NCBI GenBank assembly: GCA_022838965.1
Contig: JALHDK010000111.1
Coordinates: 6,788 to 13,213 of the forward strand
Source: Actinomycetales bacterium
GTDB lineage: Bacteria; Actinomycetota; Actinomycetes; Actinomycetales; Actinomycetaceae
Direction: 5' to 3'
Length of the DNA: 6,426 nucleotides
Position numbers and translations under genes: made by a program. The first letter of the stretch is position 1; the number at the start of each line of letters is the position of its first letter. A model generated the notes under the pieces. That model had not been told where the DNA came from. It was given only the letters and a program-made list of their open reading frames with translations, and made no database searches. This document shows, one piece after another, positions 1 to 6,426 of this stretch.

Positions 1-399
1 CTCCAGCAGGTACGGCATGGCGGCACGCGACAGGAAGAACGGGCCGTCCACGTTCACCCGGAACACCTTGCGGTACAGGCCGGTGTCGGCGTCTCCCACG
101 CCGGCGAAGTAGTCCATGATGCCGGCGTTGTTGACCAGCCCGTCCAGGCGGCCGTCCTTCGCCGCCTCGGCGATGAGGGCGTTGCACGTCTCCTCGTCCC
201 CGATGTCACCCACGAACGCACGGGCCGAACCGCCGGCGTCCGTGATGAGCTGCACCGTCTCGTTGGCCGGCGCTTCCGCGATGTCCGCGACGATCACCGT
301 CGCGCCCTGCCCGGCCACCATCTGCGCGGTCGCCCGGCCGATCCCGGACCCCGCGCCGGTGACGACCACAACCTTGCCCGTCAGATCACAGAGTGCCAT
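1..399 (-). CDS. SDR-family NAD(P)-dependent oxidoreductase (C-terminal part outside window)
   Basis: N-terminal 133 residues of a classical short-chain dehydrogenase/reductase; the 3' end runs off the left edge. Visible features are the Rossmann cofactor motif TGAGSGIG (residues 14-21), an acidic Asp39 at the end of the second beta strand (typical of NAD(H) preference), the conserved Asp65 in GDI, the NNAG motif (90-93) and Asn116 in RVNVDGP, the position of the structural/catalytic Asn. The Ser-Tyr-Lys catalytic residues fall outside the window, so the substrate cannot be inferred. The ATG at 399 is preceded by a good SD (AGGAAGG, 405-411, 5-nt spacing), and the motif positions fit the usual SDR N-terminus. 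It lies 90 bp downstream of the uvrA-like gene on the same strand, so read-through is possible, but tandem palindromes in the gap suggest its own regulation. Family assignment is firm; specific function is unknown. Confidence 0.93.
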   Translation of the reverse strand, partial: MALCDLTGKVVVVTGAGSGIGRATAQMVAGQGATVIVADIAEAPANETVQLITDAGGSARAFVGDIGDEETCNALIAEAAKDGRLDGLVNNAGIMDYFAGVGDADTGLYRKVFRVNVDGPFFLSRAAMPYLLE

Positions 400-418
400 G
401 TGTGCCTTCCTCTCGATC

Positions 419-443
419 GGTCGACGTCGACCCGACGTCGGGT
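419..443. promoter_or_regulatory. Two overlapping 14-bp palindromes, candidate operator for the SDR gene
   Basis: Two perfect palindromes are seen directly: GGTCGACGTCGACC at 419-432 and ACCCGACGTCGGGT at 430-443, overlapping by 3 bp. Both contain the core CGACGTCG (422-429 and 433-440), and their centres are 11 bp apart, about one helical turn. Relative to the SDR start codon (399) the block spans -20 to -44, directly upstream of the SD. Perfect symmetry with almost no loop suits a dimeric DNA-binding protein better than an RNA terminator, and no T-tract follows. That a TetR-type or similar repressor binds here is inference; no regulator gene is visible in the window. I found no clear -10 box for the SDR gene nearby. 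Confidence 0.4.
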
Positions 444-489
444 GATGGCTCCAGTCTCCCACCGGGGTGGCGTCGCCGCCTGCCGGACG

Positions 490-2862
490 TCACCCACCCA
501 CGTATGCGGCGAGGTGCTGGCCCGTGAGGGTGGACCGCCCGGCGACGAGCGCCGCCGGCGTGCCCTCGAAGACCACGCGGCCGCCGTCGTGACCGGCGCC
601 CGGGCCGAGGTCGATGATCCAGTCGGCGTGGGCCATCACCGCCTGGTGGTGCTCCACCACGATGACGGACGTCCCGGAGTCCACGAGCCGGTCGAGCAGG
701 GCGAGGAGCTGCGCCACGTCCGCGAGGTGCAGCCCCGCGGTGGGCTCGTCGAGGACGTACACCCGGGCCTTCTCCGCCATGCGGGTGGCGAGCTTGAGAC
801 GCTGCCGCTCCCCGCCGGACAGGGTGGTGAGGGGCTGGCCGAGGGTGACATAGCCGAGTCCGACATCCTCGAGCCGTGCCAGGATGGCGTGCGCCGCGGG
901 GGTGCGGGCGGCGCCCTCGCCGAAGAACGCCGCCGCCTCGGTGACCGGCATCGCGAGCACCTCGCTGATGTTCCGCCCGGCCAGCCTCAGCTCCAGCACG
1001 GCGGCCTGGAATCTCCTGCCCTCGCACTCCTCGCACGGCGTCTCGACCGTGTCCATGAAGCCCAGTTCCGTGTAGATGACGCCCGCGCCCCGGCACACCG
1101 GGCAGGCGCCCTCCGAATTGGCGCTGAACAGCGCCGGCTTCGCACCGGTGGCCTTCGCGAAGGCCTTGCGGATGGGGTCGAGCAGGCCGGTGTAGGTGGC
1201 GGGGTTCGAGCGCCGCGAGCCGCGGATCGCGCCCTGGTCGATGACGACGACGCCGTCGCGGTCCGCCACCGACCCTTCCACCAGGGAGCTCTTCCCGGAC
1301 CCCGCCACCCCGGTGAGCGCCACGAGTACCCCGAGGGGGATGTCGACGTCGACGTCGCGGAGGTTGTTCGTGGACGCGCCCCGGATCGCGAGCACCCCCG
1401 ACGGCGTCCGGACGGCCGGCTTCAGGCGGGCGCGGTCGTCGAGGTGGCGGCCGGTGACCGTTCCGGACGTCCGCAACCCGGCGACGTCGCCCTCGTAGGT
1501 CACCTCGCCCCCGGCGGTGCCGGCGCCGGGTCCGAGGTCGACGACGTGGTCCGCGATCGCGATGACCTCGGGCTTGTGCTCCACCACGAGCACGGTGTTG
1601 CCCTTGTCCCGCAGCGAGAGCAGGAGGCGGTTCATGCGCTGGACATCGTGGGGGTGGAGGCCGATGGTGGGCTCGTCGAACACGTAGGTGACGTCCGTGA
1701 GCGCCGAGCCGAGATGGCGGATCATCTTCGTGCGCTGGGACTCCCCGCCCGAGAGCGTGCCGGACGGGCGGTCCAGGGACAGGTAACCGAGCCCGATCTC
1801 GACGAACTTCTCCAGCAGGTGGGAGAGGCTGGCGAGGAGCGGGGCGGCGGACGGCTCGGCCAGATCCCGGACCCAGCCGGCGAGATCGCTGATCTGCATC
1901 GCGCAGACGTCCGCGATGCTCTTCCCGGCGATCGTCGCGGAGCGTGCCGGTGCGGCGAGCCGGGTGCCGGCGCACTCGGGGCAGGTGGCGAACGTGACCG
2001 CCCGCTCGACGAAGGCGCGGATGTGCGGCTGCATCGCCTCCGGGTCCCTGGAGAGCATGGACTTCCGGACCTTCGGGACCAGGCCCTCGTAGGTGAGGTT
2101 GACGGTGTCCACCCTCACCTTGCGGGGCTCCCCGTAGAGGAACTCGTGCCGCTGCCGCCGGGTGAAGTCCCGGATCGGGATGTCCATGGGAACCACCGCG
2201 CCGAACAGCCGTACATACCAGCCGTCCGCCGTGTACCCCGGCACCCGGATCGCCCCCTCGGCCAGGGTCTTCTCCTCGTCCACGAGTTCGGCGAGGTCGA
2301 TGTCCGAGACCCGGCCCATCCCCTCGCACCGCGGGCACATCCCGCCCACCACCGTGAAGGTGGCGGCCTTCCGCTGGGCGCCCTCCCCGCGCTCCACCGT
2401 GACGGCACCCGTGCCGGTGGCGGAGGGGACGTTGAAGGAGAAGGCCTGCGGGCCCCCGATGTGGGGGGTGGCGAGCCGGCTGTACAGCAGGCGGAGCAGG
2501 GCGTTCGCGTCCGTCACCGTGCCCACGGTGGAGCGGACGTTCGCCCCCATCCGTTCCTGGTCCACGATGATCGCGGTGGTCAGTCCCTCGAGCGCGTCCA
2601 CGTCCGGCCGGGCGAGGGTGGCCATGAAGCCCTGCACGAACGCGCTGTAGGTCTCGTTGATGAGCCGCCGGGACTCGGCGGCGATGGTGTCGAACACCAG
2701 CGAACTCTTGCCGGATCCCGAGACACCGGTGAACAGGGTCAGCCGCCGCTTCGGGAGTGCGACGTGAACGCCCTTCAGGTTGTTCTCCCTCGCGCCCAGC
2801 ACGCGGATCAGGTCATGGCTGTCCGCCACGTGTCGCTGCTGGTCTGCCGGTCCCGCCACCAT
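490..2862 (-). CDS. UvrA-like double ABC ATPase lacking the UvrB-binding domain (UvrA2/DrrC-like)
   Basis: A complete 790-aa protein homologous to the excinuclease ABC subunit UvrA, which is usually about 950 aa. NBD I has Walker [10 protein letters not shown] (46-54), signature LSGGESQR (370-377) and Walker [12 protein letters not shown] (393-403). NBD II has Walker [10 protein letters not shown] (518-526), signature LSGGERQR (681-688) and [11 protein letters not shown] (702-712). RSNPATYTG (551-559) is a UvrA hallmark. A zinc module CX2C-X19-CX2C (Cys587, 590, 610, 613) is intact; further CxxC pairs are at 176/179 and 294/297. After [13 protein letters not shown] (124-137) the chain goes almost directly to FSFN (141-144), so the UvrB-interaction domain of canonical UvrA, with its first CxxC pair, is absent. 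Members of this class, such as Deinococcus UvrA2 and Streptomyces DrrC, are linked to tolerance of DNA damage or intercalating drugs; that role here is inference. The ATG at 2862 has no clear SD. GTG codons at 2859 and 2829 are alternatives, since recognisable homology begins near residue 13. Confidence 0.93.
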   Translation of the reverse strand: MVAGPADQQRHVADSHDLIRVLGARENNLKGVHVALPKRRLTLFTGVSGSGKSSLVFDTIAAESRRLINETYSAFVQGFMATLARPDVDALEGLTTAIIVDQERMGANVRSTVGTVTDANALLRLLYSRLATPHIGGPQAFSFNVPSATGTGAVTVERGEGAQRKAATFTVVGGMCPRCEGMGRVSDIDLAELVDEEKTLAEGAIRVPGYTADGWYVRLFGAVVPMDIPIRDFTRRQRHEFLYGEPRKVRVDTVNLTYEGLVPKVRKSMLSRDPEAMQPHIRAFVERAVTFATCPECAGTRLAAPARSATIAGKSIADVCAMQISDLAGWVRDLAEPSAAPLLASLSHLLEKFVEIGLGYLSLDRPSGTLSGGESQRTKMIRHLGSALTDVTYVFDEPTIGLHPHDVQRMNRLLLSLRDKGNTVLVVEHKPEVIAIADHVVDLGPGAGTAGGEVTYEGDVAGLRTSGTVTGRHLDDRARLKPAVRTPSGVLAIRGASTNNLRDVDVDIPLGVLVALTGVAGSGKSSLVEGSVADRDGVVVIDQGAIRGSRRSNPATYTGLLDPIRKAFAKATGAKPALFSANSEGACPVCRGAGVIYTELGFMDTVETPCEECEGRRFQAAVLELRLAGRNISEVLAMPVTEAAAFFGEGAARTPAAHAILARLEDVGLGYVTLGQPLTTLSGGERQRLKLATRMAEKARVYVLDEPTAGLHLADVAQLLALLDRLVDSGTSVIVVEHHQAVMAHADWIIDLGPGAGHDGGRVVFEGTPAALVAGRSTLTGQHLAAYVGG

Positions 2863-2914
2863 GCGGATCAGGGTGGCCCGGGGGAGGGGGCGAGCGCAAG
2901 CGGTATGATCCGCA
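2862..2914. repeat. 9-bp inverted repeat in the uvrA-like/DUF1846 divergent region
   Basis: The perfect inverted repeat TGCGGATCA (2862-2870) and TGATCCGCA (2906-2914) is separated by 35 bp. The left arm touches the assumed start codon of the uvrA-like gene. The right arm overlaps the TATGAT candidate -10 box of the DUF1846 gene. Arm centres are 44 bp apart, roughly four helical turns. The layout is compatible with a regulator that binds both arms and controls both divergent genes, but the sequence shows only the symmetry. The GCGGATCAGG part of the left arm recurs at 2803-2812 inside the uvrA-like coding region, so chance similarity remains possible. Confidence 0.3.
2904..2909 (+). promoter_or_regulatory. 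Candidate -10 box (TATGAT) for the DUF1846 gene
   Basis: TATGAT fits the actinobacterial TANNNT -10 pattern and stands out in otherwise GC-rich DNA. It would start transcription near 2914-2917, giving a leader of about 15 nt that contains the SD (GGGAGG, 2921-2926). No recognisable -35 hexamer lies 16-18 bp upstream, where the sequence is G-rich. The box overlaps the right arm of the inverted repeat at 2862-2914. Confidence 0.4.
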
Positions 2915-2930
2915 GGGGTTGGGAGGGACC

Positions 2931-4421
2931 ATGCACAGGATCGGCTTTGACCGCGCGAAGTACCTCGAGTTGCAGTCGGCCCACATCGATGCGCGGCGCC
3001 AGCAGTTCGGCGGGAAGCTGTACCTCGAGATGGGCGGCAAGCTCTTCGACGACCTCCACGCCTCGCGGGTCCTGCCCGGGTTCACCCCGGACAACAAGAT
3101 CGCGATGCTCGGACGGCTCACGGACGACCTCGAGATCGTGGTCGTGGTCAGCGCACGCGATCTGGCGCGCAACAAGGTGAGGGCGGACCTCGGCATCTCC
3201 TACGACGAGGATGTCCTCCGCCTCATCGACGGGTTCCGGTCGTACGGACTCTTTGTTGGCAGCGTGGTGATCTCCCGCATGACCGACGACAACGGCCAGG
3301 CCCGGGCGTTCAAGCGCAAGCTGGAGAAGCTCGGACTGAAGGTGTATCGGCACCATCCCATCAAGGGCTACCCGAACGACATCGGGCACATCGTCAGCGA
3401 GCAGGGCTACGGCAGGAACGAGTACGTCGAGACCTCGCGCGACGTCGTCGTCGTCACCGGCCCGGGGCCGGGGAGCGGCAAGATGGCCACCTGCCTGTCG
3501 CAGCTCTACCACGACCACGTGCGCGGCATCCCCTCGGGATACGCGAAGTTCGAAACCTTCCCGATCTGGAACCTGCCGCTGGACCACCCCGTCAACGTCG
3601 CGTACGAGGCCGCCACCGCGGACCTCGACGACGTCAACATGATCGACCCGTTCCACCTCGCGGCCTACGGCGAGCGGGCGGTCAACTACAACCGGGATGT
3701 CGAGATCTTCCCCGTGCTGAGCCTCCTCTTCGAACGGATCCTCGGCGAGTCGCCCTACAAGTCACCCACCGACATGGGGGTGAACATGGTGGGCATGTGC
3801 ATCTCCGACGACGAGGTGTGCCGCGCGGCGGCCAAGCAGGAGGTCATCCGCCGCTACTACAGGGCGCTGGTGGTCGAGCGCCGGGAGCAGCTGGAACCGG
3901 TCGAGTCGGAGCGCATCGCCCTGCTGATGAGCTCGCTGGGGATCGGCAGGGAGCACCGTCCGGTGGTGGGTCCGGCGCTGCGCATGGCGAAGCGCACCCA
4001 GGCCCCGGCGGCGGCGATCGAGCTCCCGGACGGCCGGATCGTCACCGGCAAGACCTCGCCGCTGCTCGGCGCCTGCTCCGCGATGCTGCTCGACGCCCTC
4101 AAGGCCCTGGCCGGCATCGATCCGGAGGTCAAGCTTCTCAGCACCGAGACGATCGAACCGATCCAGGAGCTGAAGACCCGGCACCTCGGCAGCAGGAATC
4201 CCCGCCTGCACACCGACGAGGTGCTGATCGCGCTGGCGGTGAGCGCCAACGCGGACCCCCATGCGCAGCGCGCGCTCGCCGAACTCCACCGGGTGCGCGG
4301 GTGCGACGTGCACAGCTCGGTGATCCTCGGACCGGTGGACGAGGGGATCTTCCGCAGCCTGAACGTGCAGGTGACCAGCGAGCCGGTGTACCAGTCGAAG
4401 CGGCTGTACTGGAAGCGGTGA
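2931..4421 (+). CDS. DUF1846 (UPF0371) domain-containing protein
   Basis: A complete 496-aa protein with the expected length (about 495-500 aa) and conserved blocks of the DUF1846 family, found in Actinobacteria and Firmicutes; its biochemical function is not established as far as I know. Recognisable blocks are [15 protein letters not shown] (5-19), [18 protein letters not shown] (27-44), the glycine-rich GPGPGSGK (177-184), [19 protein letters not shown] (202-220), [13 protein letters not shown] (231-243), [14 protein letters not shown] (250-263), SPTDMGVNM (278-286) and [16 protein letters not shown] (420-435). GPGPGSGK resembles a Walker A loop but is followed by Met rather than Ser/Thr. 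No signal peptide or membrane segment is seen, so it is probably cytosolic. The ATG at 2931 is chosen over in-frame starts upstream (the frame is open from 2757) because it has an SD (GGGAGG, 4-nt spacing), sits after a -10-like box, and matches the family N-terminus. The upstream extension would overlap the uvrA-like gene. Confidence 0.94.
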   Translation: MHRIGFDRAKYLELQSAHIDARRQQFGGKLYLEMGGKLFDDLHASRVLPGFTPDNKIAMLGRLTDDLEIVVVVSARDLARNKVRADLGISYDEDVLRLIDGFRSYGLFVGSVVISRMTDDNGQARAFKRKLEKLGLKVYRHHPIKGYPNDIGHIVSEQGYGRNEYVETSRDVVVVTGPGPGSGKMATCLSQLYHDHVRGIPSGYAKFETFPIWNLPLDHPVNVAYEAATADLDDVNMIDPFHLAAYGERAVNYNRDVEIFPVLSLLFERILGESPYKSPTDMGVNMVGMCISDDEVCRAAAKQEVIRRYYRALVVERREQLEPVESERIALLMSSLGIGREHRPVVGPALRMAKRTQAPAAAIELPDGRIVTGKTSPLLGACSAMLLDALKALAGIDPEVKLLSTETIEPIQELKTRHLGSRNPRLHTDEVLIALAVSANADPHAQRALAELHRVRGCDVHSSVILGPVDEGIFRSLNVQVTSEPVYQSKRLYWKR

Positions 4422-4426
4422 GCGCC

Positions 4427-5089
4427 TCAGCCCAGGAGGATCGGCAGGGAGAACGTCCAGAAGACGGCGATCACGAAGGCCAGGATGCTCAACCCCACCG
4501 TCAGCCGCTGGGAGTTGGGGCTTCGGAGCTTCGAGGAGATACCGGCGAGGAAGAGGACCGAGGCGTACAGCACGGCAGCGAGGACGTAGTTGTCGGCGAT
4601 GCGGCTCGCTTCGTCGGCCGCGTTGGCGGCCTCCTGCGCCTCCGCCGCCAGCCTCTCCGCGTCGGCCTCGGCTGCGGACACGTATTCGAGGTCGAAGGGG
4701 GTGCCGGGGGGAAGGAGTTCGCCCTCCACGGGCTCGAGAGCGGCCCACTCCTCGAAGACCGGCCGGAACTCGGGCCGGAAGTGCGCCGCCACCTCGTCCG
4801 CCACGCGGGAGTCCCCACCCACCGTGGCCGTGAACCACTCGGAGAAGAGCAGGACGTCGATCGTCAACTGCCGGTTGGCGATGTCCCGGGCGGCCACCGA
4901 CTCGATCCGGGCTGCGGTGGCCGCCCGGTTGAGCTTGGTGAGCTCGGACTTCCACACGGCCGCCTCGTATCCGGTCCACGCGGAGGACAGGGTGGCGAGG
5001 CTCAGGACGACCGCGGCTGCGAACATCCAGCGGTAGAAGCCATGCCGACCCTCGACCTCGGGTGAGGCCTCGCTGGGGTGGTCGCTCAC
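4427..5089 (-). CDS. Conserved hypothetical three-helix membrane protein
   Basis: A 220-aa protein whose family I do not recognise with certainty. It shows a short basic N-terminus (Arg15, Arg20), a first hydrophobic helix at about 21-40, a long polar segment (about 41-166) and two more helices at about 168-185 and 195-217. The short link between the last two is basic (Lys187, Arg189, Arg195). By the positive-inside rule this gives N-in topology with the long segment outside. Residues about 138-165 are Ala/Glu-rich and probably helical, perhaps coiled coil. No catalytic motif is visible. The start is GTG at 5089, preceded by a strong SD (GGGAGG, 5094-5099, 4-nt spacing); no comparable ATG start lies upstream. 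It is divergent from hutU and convergent with DUF1846, with 5 bp between the stops, so it is probably transcribed alone. Confidence 0.85.
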   Translation of the reverse strand: MSDHPSEASPEVEGRHGFYRWMFAAAVVLSLATLSSAWTGYEAAVWKSELTKLNRAATAARIESVAARDIANRQLTIDVLLFSEWFTATVGGDSRVADEVAAHFRPEFRPVFEEWAALEPVEGELLPPGTPFDLEYVSAAEADAERLAAEAQEAANAADEASRIADNYVLAAVLYASVLFLAGISSKLRSPNSQRLTVGLSILAFVIAVFWTFSLPILLG

Positions 5090-5124
5090 CGCTCCTCCCT
5101 TCCGGACGTCGCCTGCTCGTTGTC

Positions 5125-5130
5125 ATGCTA
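5125..5130 (-). promoter_or_regulatory. Weak candidate -10 box (TAGCAT) for the membrane-protein gene
   Basis: Read on the minus strand, this hexamer matches TANNNT and lies 35 bp before the GTG start, leaving a leader of roughly 28 nt that contains the SD. No good -35 hexamer is seen at the usual distance, and the corresponding positions (about 5147-5153) overlap the left arm of the hutU leader hairpin. It is offered only as the most AT-rich candidate in this 93-bp divergent region. I could not identify a convincing hutU promoter on the other strand; TTGTCA at 5120-5125 resembles a -35 but has no matching -10. Confidence 0.22.
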
Positions 5131-5148
5131 GGGCACGATGGAAGGTGA

Positions 5149-5166
5149 CGGGCGTGCCGACGCCCG
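5149..5166 (+). promoter_or_regulatory. Hairpin/inverted repeat directly upstream of the hutU SD
   Basis: The perfect 7-bp arms CGGGCGT (5149-5155) and ACGCCCG (5160-5166) flank a 4-nt loop, GCCG. The repeat ends at -17 relative to the hutU ATG and only 2 nt before the SD (AGGAGGG, 5169-5175). As RNA it would be a compact GC-rich stem at the 5' edge of the ribosome footprint; as DNA it could be an operator for a histidine-utilisation regulator. There is no U-tract, so it is not a typical intrinsic terminator. Which role applies, if any, cannot be decided from sequence. Confidence 0.4.
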
Positions 5167-5182
5167 CCAGGAGGGAGCGACG

Positions 5183-6426
<1,244 letters not shown>

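Noticed and set aside
443..489. Possible terminator after the uvrA-like gene (CCACC, 459-463, pairing with GGTGG, 466-470)
   Set aside because: The stem is 5 bp with a 2-nt loop and no T-tract, too weak to call.
1342..1353. GTCGACGTCGAC, identical to the inner part of the first palindrome at 419-432
   Set aside because: Here it lies inside the uvrA-like gene and simply encodes an Asp-Val repeat (DVDVD). It shows that this 12-mer can arise by codon usage, which tempers the operator claim.
2757..2930. A 58-codon N-terminal extension of the DUF1846 gene
   Set aside because: The extension overlaps the uvrA-like coding start, has no family similarity, and would place the good SD and the -10-like box inside the gene. 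The ATG at 2931 gives the normal family length.
400..3180. A very long plus-strand open frame (926 codons) across the uvrA-like gene, and a 650-codon minus-strand frame at 386-2338
   Set aside because: Both translations are low-complexity, rich in Arg/Gly/Pro/Ala, with no recognisable domain, and they overlap a gene whose motifs are all intact. They are side effects of high GC at third codon positions.
4410..4450. Bidirectional terminator between the convergent DUF1846 and membrane-protein genes
   Set aside because: Only a 4-bp pairing (CCTC with GAGG) is visible and there is no T-run. The stops are 5 bp apart and I see no convincing hairpin.
3797..5126. Long open frames at 3797-5065 (plus) and 3762-5126 (minus) overlapping the DUF1846 and membrane-protein genes
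   Set aside because: Their translations lack domain motifs and are Arg/Gly-rich, and they conflict with genes that have good SD sites, recognisable family blocks or clear membrane helices.

Overview
The window is high-GC DNA with strong G/C bias at third codon positions, purine-rich Shine-Dalgarno (SD) sites and both ATG and GTG starts. The protein types (an actinobacterial-looking urocanase, a UvrA-like protein without a UvrB-binding domain, a DUF1846 protein) point to an actinomycete. The genus cannot be fixed from the sequence, although Micrococcales is a reasonable guess.

Layout, left to right. (1) 1-399, minus: N-terminal 133 codons of an SDR-family NAD(P)-dependent oxidoreductase, cut by the window edge. 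(2) 400-489: a short gap holding two overlapping 14-bp perfect palindromes just upstream of the SDR ribosome-binding site. (3) 490-2862, minus: a complete 790-aa UvrA-like double ABC ATPase that lacks the UvrB-interaction domain (UvrA2/DrrC-like). (4) 2863-2930: a divergent intergenic region with a 9-bp inverted repeat whose right arm overlaps a likely -10 box. (5) 2931-4421, plus: a 496-aa DUF1846 (UPF0371) protein. (6) 4427-5089, minus: a 220-aa three-helix membrane protein of unknown function, convergent with DUF1846 with only 5 bp between the stops. (7) 5090-5182: a divergent intergenic region with a 7-bp-stem hairpin directly before the SD of (8) hutU, 5183 to the right edge, plus: urocanate hydratase, cut just after its active-site Cys motif. 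There is no gene-free stretch longer than about 100 bp, and I saw no RNA genes, CRISPR arrays or mobile elements.

The genes do not form one pathway. The strand changes at almost every junction, so there are probably at least four transcription units: SDR (possibly read through from the uvrA-like gene), uvrA-like, DUF1846, the membrane gene, and hutU. hutU implies histidine catabolism, whose other genes would lie to the right of the window. The uvrA-like gene implies DNA-damage or DNA-binding-drug tolerance.

I do not see a convincing new multi-gene system. The points most worth a second look are the three symmetric non-coding elements (419-443, 2862-2914, 5149-5166), the UvrB-independent UvrA paralog, and the P-loop-like motif in the uncharacterised DUF1846 protein.
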